Shown in pieces: positions 22,240-33,829 of a stretch of DNA of 64,000 bases. A model generated the notes under the pieces. The model was not told the DNA's origin. It made no database searches and was given only the letters and a program-made list of their open reading frames with translations. The position numbers and the translations under genes were made by a program. The DNA lies in assembly GCA_020744425.1 (NCBI GenBank), contig JAGMUV010000007.1, forward strand, positions 1,240,001-1,304,000. Reading direction: 5' to 3'. How positions within the stretch are numbered: position 1 is the stretch's first letter; the number at the start of each line of letters is the position of its first letter. The stretch is from Dactylonectria macrodidyma (taxonomy: Eukaryota; Ascomycota; Sordariomycetes; Hypocreales; Nectriaceae).

Positions 22240-24575
22240 GGCGAATGGCGAGATCGCTGTGGTGATGCGGTGATGTGATGATGTGATGATGTGCGGTGAT
22301 GGCTGAGATTGTGTGGTGGTGATAGTTGGCTGTGGTGTTGAGGTAGGTATCGAAGCGTTCGGCGGGAGTTGCTCGTGGTGACGATTCGTGGTGGGGGGGA
22401 GGACAGTCGATTCGTGAGGGTGTCGTCGAATATGGTCAGAAGACAAAGTCAAATGGTCCGAAAAGGTCAGGATAGTCCAGCGAGGTTAGAGGGCAAAGAG
22501 GTCATCCACACGCTCCAGGCGTGTTGTCGTCTGGTCTCACAAGCCAGCCCTCTTGTTCTACGCGGACTCGTCGCCAGTCTCTAGACGACACAAATAGACA
22601 CACGCACATAGAAAGGAGATACAAAGGAAATGGGCGATAGTGGCGAACGGGCCACGACAGCAGTTTAGTAAACGGATATCGAGAGTTGCTGCATGGCGCG
22701 GCTCCAAGTATTTTTCGGTTTGTCTTGTTGCCGGACACACGAGCTTGTTCATCGAAATGGAGCCGCCAAAAATAAAGATGGGCCGGGCACAGGCCGATTT
22801 CGTCATGACATGAGAATCCCAATTCCAAGGATTTTATTTCACTGGGGCTGCTTGGACTCTCAGTGGGGTCACCGCGTCCACCAGGGTACTTGCACAGCCA
22901 GTTGCCAGGGCCGTCGCCAGTCCCACCCGGACGGCACTGGAGCGTTGCCGCTGGCTCCCACTGGACAGCGCCGGGACCGCCGCCGGGGGGACCAGCTGAA
23001 GCCTAGGCCCGAGCCCTGTAACCCCCCAGCAATGCCAAGATTCAGCGGGTCATGTCCCAGCAACCCACCGTCGCCAACCTTTACGGAGGCAGCGAGGCAA
23101 CCCCTAATTTAGTCCCCCGAATGGCCCTTCAAGCCACCGGCCATGGCGCCCAGCATGCTGGCGGCTCTCGGCTCACCCAGCGCCTTGGCTTTGTTGGCTG
23201 GCTGGACAGTACTGGGTTGCAGAGGGCACCTGTGGGGACTCCAGCGCAAGTTCCAGCGCTTCACAGCCTACCGTTTTCGCTTTTACACCACCAGGAGCCG
23301 CCCAAAAGCCCTGAGGCGTGAACCCTGTGCTTCAGGTCACTTAGCATGGCCTGGTGTTTGCCCTCACATGGGCCGATGCCATGGTCTTATTTCTTTTCTT
23401 ACTCTTGGCCTCTGAGCTCTCTGAACCACCCAGCTGGCTACCTACACACGTAGTATTTCTGCAGCCGCTGCAAGGCGCCTCGTACGGCTAGTACGGCTTC
23501 TGATACTCTTCTATCCTGCGTCCTGACTCCTGACTGCTGCCGCTGAACCCGACTCGGCCACTTGACGTCGCAGCGCTGCGGCCAATACGATGACGCGTTG
23601 CACTGAATCATGGTCCAGGTTGGGTTAAACGACAAGGCCAGAAACGGGCCATGACATGGCAGAAGCCAAACTCGTCCCGTCTGTCTGTCTATTCTAAAGC
23701 TCCAAGCCTGTCTTGTCCAAGCGGCTACTGCAACTGCGGCCATGGCGACTGCGACCTGGCTTCATGTCCGCCTCTTGGCTCTTCATCATGGCTCCTCCTA
23801 CTAAGTACGTAAAGGGAGAGGAAAAGAGAACCAGGTTGCCGACTTCCATGCCGAGTGGATTCAAGCCCACAATGTCTTACTTTTTAGCCTTACCTAGCAG
23901 CCAAGTGACCCCAGCGTCTCGCCTCCAGGACGGCATCAATGCATCATAGGCTATGTCATGGCGGCTGCCAAAGACCTTTTTTAATCTTCTCCCCCTCGCA
24001 TCTTCATTGTTGAGTTAACGCAGCCGCCAGCCCGCCAGCCTCTGGGAGAAAAAACTGGGCCTCTCTCTTTTTCTTCCCATCCGGCAGCGCCTAACAAGGC
24101 TTGCAAAGCTTGACGGTCGAAATATTCCCTGCTCCACACCTTACTCTTGGCCCCTTGGCGATCCGCGTCCCCATCGCTTCTCTCGCGACTCCTGATATTG
24201 ATCTAGGGTCTCTTCTACAGGGATCGAGACCGCCAACAACCTCTTTTTGTCGCCTTGATCTCTTTTTTCGGCCCCCATCGTTTCATTTTGATCCGGTTTC
24301 CGTTTTTGCACCTTTGTTGTTTCTTTTTGGCGGCTCATCGTTTACAGCCCATCACTTAATTCGAGCGTCGTTGAGCTTTACGTCCCAAAGTCATCTCGAG
24401 GAAACCCAGTATCTCGACCACCCCCGAGCTGAGCCACATTGATATAATCTTACCACATATTCAGCGTCTCACAACATTGCTCTCGGTCATCACAGCTGCC
24501 ATCCCGACGGAGAAACATCTTGTTGCATCACCTTGAAGGTCTCAGGAGGGTGCCACAGGTGGCTACTTGTCCAAG
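22240..24575. other. divergent intergenic region
   Basis: About 2.3 kb between the starts of the SUR7-like gene (-) and the PLC-like gene (+). Close to the SUR7-like start there is a degenerate GATGTGATGAT-type repeat (about 22256-22310). From about 24000 to 24570 the sequence is C/T-rich, typical of a fungal leader. No gene is supported. Confidence 0.5.
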
Positions 24576-25922
24576 ATGAAGATCCATCACATAGCTGTCA
24601 CCATCCTAGCGGCCTTGTGCTCACGCCATGCTGCTGCCATCTCCGTCGACCTATCCGACACCTCAGACATCACATTTGTCCAAGGTACACGTACAGCCGA
24701 GGCTGAACAGACCATTACGGGCACCTACGTAACATACAAATCCAAAATCACCTTGAAGGGGGCCAGTGAGACCGAGTCAGATTCTCTCACCAGCACTTTC
24801 ACTGGAAGCTTCACTGCGAGCTTCACCTCAGATATCACAACCGGGACCAACCTGACCGAGACTGAAACTGGTACTGAGACCGGGACTGAGACTGGTACTG
24901 GAACCGAGACTGGCGTCGCCGAGCCAACCAACACCCAGCCTTGCAACGGCCACGTCGAGTTCTGCACACGCAAGTACAGCAACATCACCAACATTGCTGC
25001 GCACAACTCGCCGTTTGTGAGGCCAGGAAACTCGGGATCGAACCAAGAGCTCGACGTTACTACCCAGCTCAATGATGGCATCCGCCTCCTTCAGGCCCAG
25101 ATCCAATGGCCATCCAACTCATCCGCGCCTCATTTTTGCCACACGTCTTGCGATCTACTTGATGCCGGTCCCATCACCGACTGGCTCACCACTGTGAGGA
25201 AGTGGGTTGACAACCACCCGTACGATGTGATCACCATCCTTCTGGGTAACGGCAACTACTCGCACCCTTCCCTTTACTACCCGTACATCAAAAAAACCGG
25301 CATCCTCAAATACGTGTATTACCCGCCCTATTTGCCCATGTCCCTGGATGACTGGCCGACTTTGGAGGAGATGATTATTCATGGCAAGCGCGTCGTCATG
25401 TTCCTCGACTACAAGGCCGACCAGGAGGAGTATCCCTGGTTGCTCGACGAGTTCTCTCAGATGTGGGAGACGCCCTTCGACCCTGTCGATCGCGCGTTCC
25501 CCTGCACGCCGCAACGTCCGCCAGACTTGAGCGATGCGTCGGCCAAGGACCGCCTCTACTATCTAAATCACAATCTCAACGCCGAGTTCAACGTCTTTGG
25601 TACCGAGCTGCTGGTCCCGGCCGTGTCGCTGCTCAACGAGACCAACAACATCACGGGCTACGGCAGTCTGGGTCTGTCGGCCAACAATTGCCGGTCAGAC
25701 TGGGGCCGGGCGCCTAACTTCCTCAATGTAGACTACTACAACTATGGCGGGTACCCCGGATCTGTCTTTGAAGTGGCAGCGCAGTTGAACAATGTCACCT
25801 ACGACCGCAGCAGCTGTTGTGGCACTACCGACAGCAGTTTGGCTCCTCGGCTCCAGCCGGGACACTCTATGTCATTGGTTGCACTGGTGACTGCTATATT
25901 GTCGGCCTATCTCGTGCTGTAA
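24576..25922 (+). CDS. secreted, probably GPI-anchored PLC-X-like phosphodiesterase
   Basis: An intronless frame of 448 residues from ATG at 24576; the same frame is open a little upstream but has no ATG there. Residues 1-25 form a signal peptide (MKIHHIAVTILAALCSRHAAA). Residues about 45-120 are Thr/Ser/Glu-rich, with an imperfect TETGTETG repeat, and probably form a glycosylated stalk. From about 125 the PI-PLC X-like fold follows: NIAAHNSPF with H143 and HFCHTSC with H189 at the positions of the two catalytic histidines, then VITILLGNGNY and RVVMFLDY. The C-terminus is hydrophobic (LVALVTAILSAYLVL), fitting a GPI signal. Many NxS/T sites are present. The family hydrolyses or binds phosphoinositide-like substrates, but fungal members are mostly uncharacterised, so the substrate is unknown. 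Confidence 0.88.
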   Translation: MKIHHIAVTILAALCSRHAAAISVDLSDTSDITFVQGTRTAEAEQTITGTYVTYKSKITLKGASETESDSLTSTFTGSFTASFTSDITTGTNLTETETGTETGTETGTGTETGVAEPTNTQPCNGHVEFCTRKYSNITNIAAHNSPFVRPGNSGSNQELDVTTQLNDGIRLLQAQIQWPSNSSAPHFCHTSCDLLDAGPITDWLTTVRKWVDNHPYDVITILLGNGNYSHPSLYYPYIKKTGILKYVYYPPYLPMSLDDWPTLEEMIIHGKRVVMFLDYKADQEEYPWLLDEFSQMWETPFDPVDRAFPCTPQRPPDLSDASAKDRLYYLNHNLNAEFNVFGTELLVPAVSLLNETNNITGYGSLGLSANNCRSDWGRAPNFLNVDYYNYGGYPGSVFEVAAQLNNVTYDRSSCCGTTDSSLAPRLQPGHSMSLVALVTAILSAYLVL

Positions 25923-27600
25923 TTTCGCAAGCTCTGTCTGGTTGGATGTGTATTTCATGAAGGGCATGGTTTGGTGTTCATTGTGCAGGAGCGCAGTGTT
26001 TTTTGGGATAGACATGGACGATGCATTTGGGTTCAGGGTTGGATAACCCCAACATGCTACTTAGGAGTTGTTTAGGTTTCACGTTCAATAGACACATAAT
26101 GCTCGAGGCTTACCGGCCTTGCTGGCAGATGCTAATATCCCCCTGTGTGCACCACACAGATCGAAATCTGACTTGAAGACTCGTGAAACTGATGGGGGCC
26201 ACAATGTTAGGGCATGGTACACTGTCAGCTGAGCCAGTGATAACATGCCCCAGTTGATCCGTCCAATGCTTCATTCTCATACCGTCCAGATTCCACGTCC
26301 CATTATTCCCCAGTCAGCGAAAAATGGCAGCCAATGAAGAAAATGCTCTGTAACATTTCTCCGAGCCATTCAGTGTGTGGTGTAGGGTAAATCGGGCATC
26401 AAGAAGCACCAATCAAACGGGCTCAACCCTAATCGGGACGAGAGGAATGGTCGCAATGAGCTGGTTGAACCAATGTACGGACGCAGTGGCACACCAGCGC
26501 ACCGACTATCGACCCTGCGGCTCTAGCTTTTGATGTAGGCCAACCCACATGAGTCTGGTCACTTGTTGGGGATGCATGATCAGCCATTCATGTGGTTATG
26601 GGCTCAATGTCTCAGGCCTCATTCCGGTCGTGTTAGCTGCATCCCACCATTGTCTATATTCCCCAGTGGCGTGGCTCCCGGAAGCACCGTGATGCGGCTG
26701 TTAGTTTAAATCACCGAGCGTTTTGCAAAGTTAATAATGCCAGCCTTACCGGCTCTCGCAACGGCCGTTGTGGTGTGAGTTGAATGACGGAGTGGCTAGG
26801 TGCTATAATTAGACGTCTAACCTAAGTCATATTCTGGGGGCCGCCTACCCGGTACTGGTTGGTGTCCTTTGTGTTCTGCAACCACCATGGCCCTAGCCCA
26901 ACCAACCGTGCTACGCTGGAAGCACAAACACTCAGACACGCAAACGGTAGGGTACCAGCGAGCAAATGTAGGATCACGGAGACAAGGTCAGCTCCGATCA
27001 CACCCTCACGCAACTGGGGGGCCTAGGGAGGGACACTCCCTGTAACCCCAATCCGTCCAGCTTCGCGACAGCCGACTGTCATTGGCCGTTGCGAATAGGG
27101 CTGTCCCGGAACCGTTCCCTCCTGTTGTCGGGATTCGTGGATGACTTTGTACACTTTGCCAGGTCGACACCGCGCGGTCCCATCCTGGAAGCAGCATTCG
27201 ATTTTTAGCCCCCACCACTGCTAGGTTAGCACCTAGACACGGTACGGATATCTAAAAGCAGTGGGTGGTGCTCCTTGAGTCGGCCGCTGTCGCCTCCCGT
27301 TGACAACACCGAAGGGATGTTGTCCGACTACCGTGCCAGGCCACCCTGTCCCATCATTGCTCTGGACGCTAGGTAATTAGCGGATATGATTTTGCGCCAA
27401 AAGCGCACCCTGGAGCTTGGGGATGACAGATAATGCACAGTTGCACACGCCTTGAAAGGCCGCTGCCCACCCCCCGGTGCGGTGGATTCGCGGGGTTGCT
27501 GAGCCTCTAAAGCCCTACAAGTCTCGCCCCTGGCTTCGCTGGGTCGTAGGAGGCCGCTGACCGACTGCCTAGCGATGGCTGAACCCGGCTTGCCGCCCTA

Positions 27601-27635
27601 GCATGCACAGAACGACTACACCACTCTGTGCATGC
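27601..27635. repeat. perfect 11-bp inverted repeat (hairpin)
   Basis: Arms GCATGCACAGA (27601-27611) and TCTGTGCATGC (27625-27635) pair perfectly around a 13-base loop. The site is in the middle of non-coding DNA, about 1.7 kb past the PLC-like gene. Confidence 0.9.
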
Positions 27636-28117
27636 CTAGATCAATAGTGCGCAGCACATGTATACAGTCCTGCCCTGTACACGGGCATTCGAAAATGTAT
27701 CTTTAGCACTGTTTCGAATCGGAAGTGGAGACGGCGCGTGTCCGCGCAGCCAGCCCTACAATGTTGGGCGGCCACTCAGAGGCTCTGCGAGCCATGACTG
27801 GTGGGGGTTTGCTAAGACGGGGACTCTTAAGGGGGCAGCGCGCTATCGCAAGCCCTTCAGGCCTTGGGGAGGCCTGGATGCCGTCGATTGGCTCGGCATT
27901 GAGACCGCGGATGATGCCGCAGCAGTCTGCTGGCCCTTCTGAACGGTCCTGAAAAGGGGGGCAATGGAAAGTTTGTATCGCAGTACTAGGGCCCTGTGAA
28001 CCCGAGGGAGGACGGAGACGTTTGATTCTACTGATGTGCGTAGTGTTGCGTGAATCAAGTTCAGGCATGGCCCCCATGAAAATGGGTCCAAGCCTTATTG
28101 CACCAGCCAGCAGAGTC

Positions 28118-28152
28118 GTACCTACAGGGCCAACGGTACTTGCTGTAGGTAC
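28118..28152. repeat. perfect 10-bp inverted repeat (hairpin)
   Basis: Arms GTACCTACAG (28118-28127) and CTGTAGGTAC (28143-28152) flank a 15-base loop. It lies about 425 bases upstream of the DUF3433 gene start. Confidence 0.9.
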
Positions 28153-28575
28153 TACACAGGTAACTGAGTGCCAGGGTTACAGTGAGAAACAAGGCTTGGG
28201 ATGGCATGGCTGCATGGGGAAATTCATCTGCTCTAGCTCCATCTTGTACGCCAACCTCCGCCAGCCTTAGTTCCCTCTTTCGCCCTTCACCCTTTGCTCA
28301 CCCCATCAATCGTTTCACTTGCACTCTTACATTCTTGCACTGCTTCACCGTCTGCAAAACTGATTGCAATCGCATCACGATCCTTCACTCGCTAGGTCGT
28401 TCGCTTGCGACAGTAGTCCCTCCGTTTACTTCCCCGGTCTCAAGCCCCGCCCCCGCCTTCACCTACAACCGGCTTCATTCAGCAGCTTCCGCACGTAACC
28501 CTCGAACGGTGCATCGCCAGCCTGGGGCAGAACCGCTGCCTACGATTGCCTTCGCCATGATCAGTAGCTCGCGCC

Positions 28576-31239
28576 ATGGCCTACCGTGATAACTCTGGTG
28601 GACAGCCCTTTGGCTACTATGATGCTTCTGAGCCCTATCACCCGAACGATACGTCCAACCTTGCCCCCGACCCTCTCCCTCACAATGTTTCCGACATGTC
28701 ATTGGCACCGTCGCGACAGCAGCGTCCCGATCAGCACCTCCAACATCGCGTTTCTGCCATGAGCCTGTACCCTGACTCAAATGAAAATCCACACGACTAC
28801 TCCGCTGGCCGTCCTCAACTGCACGCCCGGGAATCTATGGTTTCCCTTGACTCTTACGCTGGAGGCAGCCCAGACCCCCAATACGGCGGCGACGACTACT
28901 CGTCCGGGGCCTCATCATGGTCGGGATCTTTTGGCTATTCCAATGGAGCTGGAGCCTACGCGCCTGTGCCAGCATCCGGTGGTACGCCTTTGCGGCGCCC
29001 TTCCCGAGGAGGCCGTATGTCTAGTTTGACGTCGATGAGGCAGCCGGCACACGACACCATTGATGAGGAGGAATATGATCTTTCTCTGCTTCCAAGTGCT
29101 GCTCCAATGGGTAAATCATCGAAATATGCACCCATCGCTGAAGAGGAGGACGATAGTTTCGCAGGATTCGACCTCACGGCTGCGCTTGGTCCCACCACCG
29201 CCCAGGATGCGGATTTCATCAAGAAGCTCGAGGAAGAGGAAGCTAAAGGAATGCTAACTGGAGGCCTTGGTATTGGGTTCCAGCCAGGAGCAGTGGTTCG
29301 CGACGCTGATCTCCTCTCTTCCCCATCGCACGGCCAGAACAACTTGGCGAGATCATTCACACGACGCATCCCTACCAAGGGTCTGGGGCGTAACGAGACG
29401 ATTCGTCACATGGGTCAGGATGAAGCCAACCGGCGAGGTGAGGTTATCGAGGTCATCTTAGAGTCCAGCACAGACTTGAGCAGCATGGAAGGGCCGAGCA
29501 CCCTGTCTGTTAATGATATACGACGATCATCGTATCCTTCAAAAACCGCCAAAACTCAGATCTTTTACCCACAGCCCAACTGGAAGCCGCTATCAATGCA
29601 ATGGCCGTATCTTCTATGGCTGGTGATCCTATCAATCCTCCTGGCAGTCACGCAGGAGGTGCTCTACCAAAAGTTCAAGGATGATCCCATAATCAAATTC
29701 AAGTCGCCCGAGGACGTGGAGCCTGGCCTATACTTCACTGTCAAGTTCCTGCCGACCCTATGCGCTGTCTCGTACGGTGTCTTCTGGCAGTTTACCGACT
29801 TCGAAGTTCGCCGTTTGGAAGCCTACTACCAACTATCAAGGCAAGAGGGTGCCTTGGCCTCCAAGTCGATCAACGTCGACTATGTTACGAGTATCAGCTT
29901 GTTCCGACCGTTTCACGCTCTGAAACTGGGCCACTATGCTGTCTTCCTGTCATCGGTTGCGTCAACCCTGGCTGTGTCTCTAGTTCCAACATTTGCGGCC
30001 GCTTCCGTCGTCTTGACCCCGAACCGAGCAGAACGAATTCATCACCCAGATCATGAAAAGGAAATCTACATCGCCGCCATGTGGTCCCGGCTTTTGACAT
30101 CTACTCTGGCTCTCTGCGCCGTGCTCAGCTGCTGCCTATTCTACGTGCTGCAAAGAAGAAGATCTGGCCTGCAAGGCGATGTGAGAGGCATTGCCGGTCT
30201 TGCGTCCATGGCAGTTGTGGCTCATATTCTGATGGACTTTAAGGATATGGATACAGCTAAGCACAAGGATATTCACCACAAATTGAAACGACGCCGTTAT
30301 ATGCTCCGGAACAACTCGCTTGCGCCTTACGATGGAGGTACCGACAAGTTGCAGGACCGCGAAGAGGATGATAGTACTCACCTTTCCGAGAACCCTCACC
30401 CCCTGGCCCTTCGTGCATTGGGAAGTATCCCATTCATTGTTGGGCTCTTCCTCTTCGCAGGCTTCATACCCACTTTCCTCTTCACCGCCGCGAGCATTAT
30501 TACTGATAAAGCTGCTTGGGTTGTGACTGCACTGGCTGTTCTTCTCAAGATGAGTTGGGGAGCCATGGAGACGGCAGTTCGTGTAATGGAGCCATATTAC
30601 ATTCTCTCGAAGCGACATGCGCCTTCGAAAACCCTGACTCTCGATTACACGGCTCTACCTTTTGGATACATGCCAATTCGCGCTCTTCTGAACGGCCATA
30701 TCCTCGTCTTCTTTGTTGGATTTGGAACTGTCATGGCCGAGTTTTTGACCATCATGGTGACCAGTTTGGCAACTGTGGAAGGACAGGATTTTATCATAAG
30801 CTTCGGCATGCATGCCGCAGACGATTGGGAAGAGAAGCAGCGACTGGTCAACTCTGGACAGGAGACGGTACTGTCGTTTTACATGTCCCTTGGGCTTACG
30901 CTCTTCGTGCTGCTGTACATGATGATCGTGGCAACCATCGTTTTCTTCCGGCGACGCCATGCCTTCCTCCCTCGACAACCCAACACAATTGCATCCATTC
31001 TCGCCTTCATCCACCAGAGCAAGATGTTGTACAACTTCGTGGGCACGGCCAAGCTTAGCAACGCCCAGATGGCGAAGAAGCTAGACGATGGCAAGACGTA
31101 CGGCCTGGGTTGGTTCAAAGGCCGTGATGGACAGACACATTGTGGTGTCGATCAGGAGGAGCTCACAAGCTCCTACAAACATGGCATCATCTATTCCCAA
31201 GGCACGAAGCCGTGGGAGACGCAATGGGATGTGCTGTAG
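28576..31239 (+). CDS. DUF3433-type multi-pass membrane protein (possibly SPRAY-like)
   Basis: An intronless frame of 887 residues. Residues 1-335 form a cytoplasmic, Ser/Pro/Gly/Asp-rich, probably disordered N-terminus. From about 343 the protein is membrane-embedded: WPYLLWLVILSILLAV, then LYFTVKFLPTLCAVSYGVFW, YAVFLSSVASTLAVSLVPTF and LLTSTLALCAVLSCCLFYVL. After a basic loop (KLKRRRYMLR) follow SIPFIVGLFLFAGFIPTFLF, WVVTALAVLLKMSWGAM, ILVFFVGFGTVMAEFLTIMV and LTLFVLLYMMIVATIVFF. The paired blocks around VRRLEAYYQLS and VRVMEPYYILSK, each followed by a short LDY or VDY motif, form the duplicated unit of DUF3433 proteins. The family is fungal and mostly uncharacterised. I recall that the Neurospora SPRAY protein, linked to calcium and hyphal growth, belongs here, but I hold that loosely. 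The short C-terminal tail (about 75 residues) is cytosolic. Confidence 0.85.
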   Translation: MAYRDNSGGQPFGYYDASEPYHPNDTSNLAPDPLPHNVSDMSLAPSRQQRPDQHLQHRVSAMSLYPDSNENPHDYSAGRPQLHARESMVSLDSYAGGSPDPQYGGDDYSSGASSWSGSFGYSNGAGAYAPVPASGGTPLRRPSRGGRMSSLTSMRQPAHDTIDEEEYDLSLLPSAAPMGKSSKYAPIAEEEDDSFAGFDLTAALGPTTAQDADFIKKLEEEEAKGMLTGGLGIGFQPGAVVRDADLLSSPSHGQNNLARSFTRRIPTKGLGRNETIRHMGQDEANRRGEVIEVILESSTDLSSMEGPSTLSVNDIRRSSYPSKTAKTQIFYPQPNWKPLSMQWPYLLWLVILSILLAVTQEVLYQKFKDDPIIKFKSPEDVEPGLYFTVKFLPTLCAVSYGVFWQFTDFEVRRLEAYYQLSRQEGALASKSINVDYVTSISLFRPFHALKLGHYAVFLSSVASTLAVSLVPTFAAASVVLTPNRAERIHHPDHEKEIYIAAMWSRLLTSTLALCAVLSCCLFYVLQRRRSGLQGDVRGIAGLASMAVVAHILMDFKDMDTAKHKDIHHKLKRRRYMLRNNSLAPYDGGTDKLQDREEDDSTHLSENPHPLALRALGSIPFIVGLFLFAGFIPTFLFTAASIITDKAAWVVTALAVLLKMSWGAMETAVRVMEPYYILSKRHAPSKTLTLDYTALPFGYMPIRALLNGHILVFFVGFGTVMAEFLTIMVTSLATVEGQDFIISFGMHAADDWEEKQRLVNSGQETVLSFYMSLGLTLFVLLYMMIVATIVFFRRRHAFLPRQPNTIASILAFIHQSKMLYNFVGTAKLSNAQMAKKLDDGKTYGLGWFKGRDGQTHCGVDQEELTSSYKHGIIYSQGTKPWETQWDVL

Positions 31240-32894
31240 TTGAGGCTGGACTTAGTACGTGTTTATGAAGCTGGTGAATGGATTTCACTAGCCAATGAAG
31301 GGCATGTGGCTGATCATTACATGAGTTTTTCCCTTGGGCATGCGTTGGTGGTACGGTAAACATGGGGTTATTTTTAGGACATGGGCATGGCTGCATTTTA
31401 GATGGTCATATGGACGATTCATGGATTGGGAGAACCGAAGCTAGACGATTTGGATTCTACAATACAAATACAATGAGGCATCGGCACCTTAAGATGCAAA
31501 AATTGAAGTGATATTGTGTACTTCTGTCCACGTGCTCGCTCGGCAGTGATGAAAGCTTGGCTTTCCCCATAGTTTTATGAAACACAGCTGAAAGCTGGTC
31601 AATTCAGTGGATTCCAGGTCTTCACACAGGCTTAAAACCGGGCGATCTGAGGTGTCCAATGGGGAGCAGGATAGGAATGGCGAAACAGCGGATGGGGCGC
31701 GGATCACGCTGGGGCCGAAACCAAGGGGAAGAAGATAAAGAACGCATGGCAGTGCCGGCGCGATGATCCTTTCGTGGGAGCGGGATGCTAGACTAGGGAC
31801 GGCGCTGCTGTGCCGATGATCGTGGAGCAGACGACTGTTGCTAGTGACTTCGAAGTCGACGGTGACATCGAAGTGGGTTTAGTATTGCGCGTCAAGGAGA
31901 GAGAGTGGACTAAGCGGGTGATGGGTTTTCGTCCATGGGGGTAGTGATTTGTTTGTGATGACGTTCCATGGTGGAGAGATCAACCATCGACACAGGAACG
32001 TAGCAACCGACTCATTGCTGGCACGGGCATCGGCATGGGATGCAGGGACGAAGGATTGCCAATTTCTACCACGTATTCACACGAGGACACCTACTGCGTG
32101 AAGGAGGAGCCAAGATGGAGGCCTCAAACAGAGACCAACGAAGGCGGGATTGGAGTAGGGTTGGAGCCCTTTTCGAGTCTCCTGAGACCCAATTTCTCTC
32201 TCCCAGCATTCCACCCTGGACGGTATCAGGGCAAGAGGCGGGATCCATGGAATGCAATGCGGGATATGCCCCTGTAGTCAGGGACGACTTGCGAGAGCAA
32301 GAATACAGGTCCCATTCCGATGGAAATATGTCCTTTAGGAGCAAAGAAATGGTAACTGGTGGCTTAGCTGCATGGTTACTGATTGATTGGGCTGATTTCG
32401 GGTCGTCCTAGCCGAAAGAATAAAAGTCCTGACTGTGATGATGATGGTCAACAAGTCCGACCTTGATGATGACCAACGGGTCTGACGACCCACAAGTTTG
32501 ACGTTGCCGATGACAGAGTTCTGACTGGCAGTGCCGACCGGTACCTTTTTAGAAGCCCGCCACAATCAGGTGCAGTTAGGCCAGTGGAAAGGTGAAAAGA
32601 GGCGTGTTGTAGCGTAGGGACGCCCTGGAAACTTACATACGAACAGGACAGGACATGCGTGCATGGATGGACCCCGGATGCTACTAACATGCCGCGCTGG
32701 GACGGGGACGCCGCTTGCTGAGAAGGGGACTTCCGTACCTAGAAATAGGCTATTGATTGACAGATGATTGTAATTTTCTTACTGCTTACTGGACGTTATC
32801 TGGAAGCTCTGTTATGGTGTGTACGAATGTTGATGGCGAAAGTCTGACGCGAATGGCATCGAAGAAGAATGGATTTGCGTTCCTGCCCCTCCTC

Positions 32895-32918
32895 GTTCCT
32901 GTTCCTGTTCCTGTTCCC
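32895..32918 (+). repeat. hexanucleotide repeat (GTTCCT), four copies
   Basis: Three exact GTTCCT units and a fourth ending in C lie in non-coding DNA. Confidence 0.9.
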
Positions 32919-33797
32919 GTCCCGCATTTATTTCGAGTGGGCATGCCGATGATGACTGACCTGCGTCAGCTTAGGATACACGGCAGGAGAGCGAGCATCG
33001 GGAGTCGTCTAGGTACATAGTAGACTCGTCAAAAGTGGCGGAGTGGGGCGTGTCAGCGCACACTCTCGTCGTTATTACCTAGATACGAGGCGGGCACTGA
33101 AGCCGACACACGAGGGCAATACGAACGGTCGAATCCTGCTCTGCCCAAATTTGCTGGAGTTTGTCGTCGGTCGTTCTTACGTCCCCCGCTCATCATGATC
33201 TGCCATGTAAGATAATCTCACTGGTGGATGTAAGGTACGAGACGGGACCGTCCACTCTTGGATTGGCTTCATTTTTGCAGTGCCTCAATTCTCAATCTCA
33301 ATTGCAAGAGGGTGCCGCAACAGGGAAGCTGAGAACCCGGAGGGGGAACCACCAGGCCCGTGGACGAAAGCGCAAACAAGAGCCATGCAAGCAAGGGTCG
33401 TGTGACGTATCGGGGGGTTCGGCGGTAACACCACCAAGGGGGGCTGTGCAGGCCTCCGGCTCGTTTGGGTGCAGTGGGTAGACCTGGGCCTCTCGTAAAT
33501 TAACAAGAGACAGACAGACCTTTTCCCCCTCGTCGTCGTTGGTGGGTGGTGGTGACGAGGTGACTTTGCCGTTGTTTTGGGGCCCAGAAGCAGTACGAAG
33601 TCGTACGTATGCGTGTGAGGCTTGGCTGATGAGTCTGGGTACCCGGGCTGCAACAGGTAATTAATTAGCTGAGCTGGATACGGTGGCTTCAGGCTGATTG
33701 TTTGCTTTGCTCTGCTTTGCTTTGCTTAGCTTGTGCATCCATTGTTTTGGTTTGGAAAACATGGGAGCAGCAGCATGCACTGCCAAAGATGCAGATG

Positions 33798-33798
<1 letters not shown>

Positions 33799-33827
<29 letters not shown>
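33799..33827 (+). repeat. TG dinucleotide microsatellite
   Basis: About 14.5 uninterrupted TG units in non-coding DNA. It is likely polymorphic between strains. Confidence 0.95.

Positions 33828-33829
<2 letters not shown>

Larger units (their letters stand above)
25923..28575. other. gene-free region with small hairpins
   Basis: About 2.65 kb between two plus-strand genes. It holds two perfect short inverted repeats, listed separately. From about 28260 to 28575 the sequence is C/T-rich, consistent with the leader of the next gene. I see no convincing coding frame, although this is long for a fungal spacer. Confidence 0.45.
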
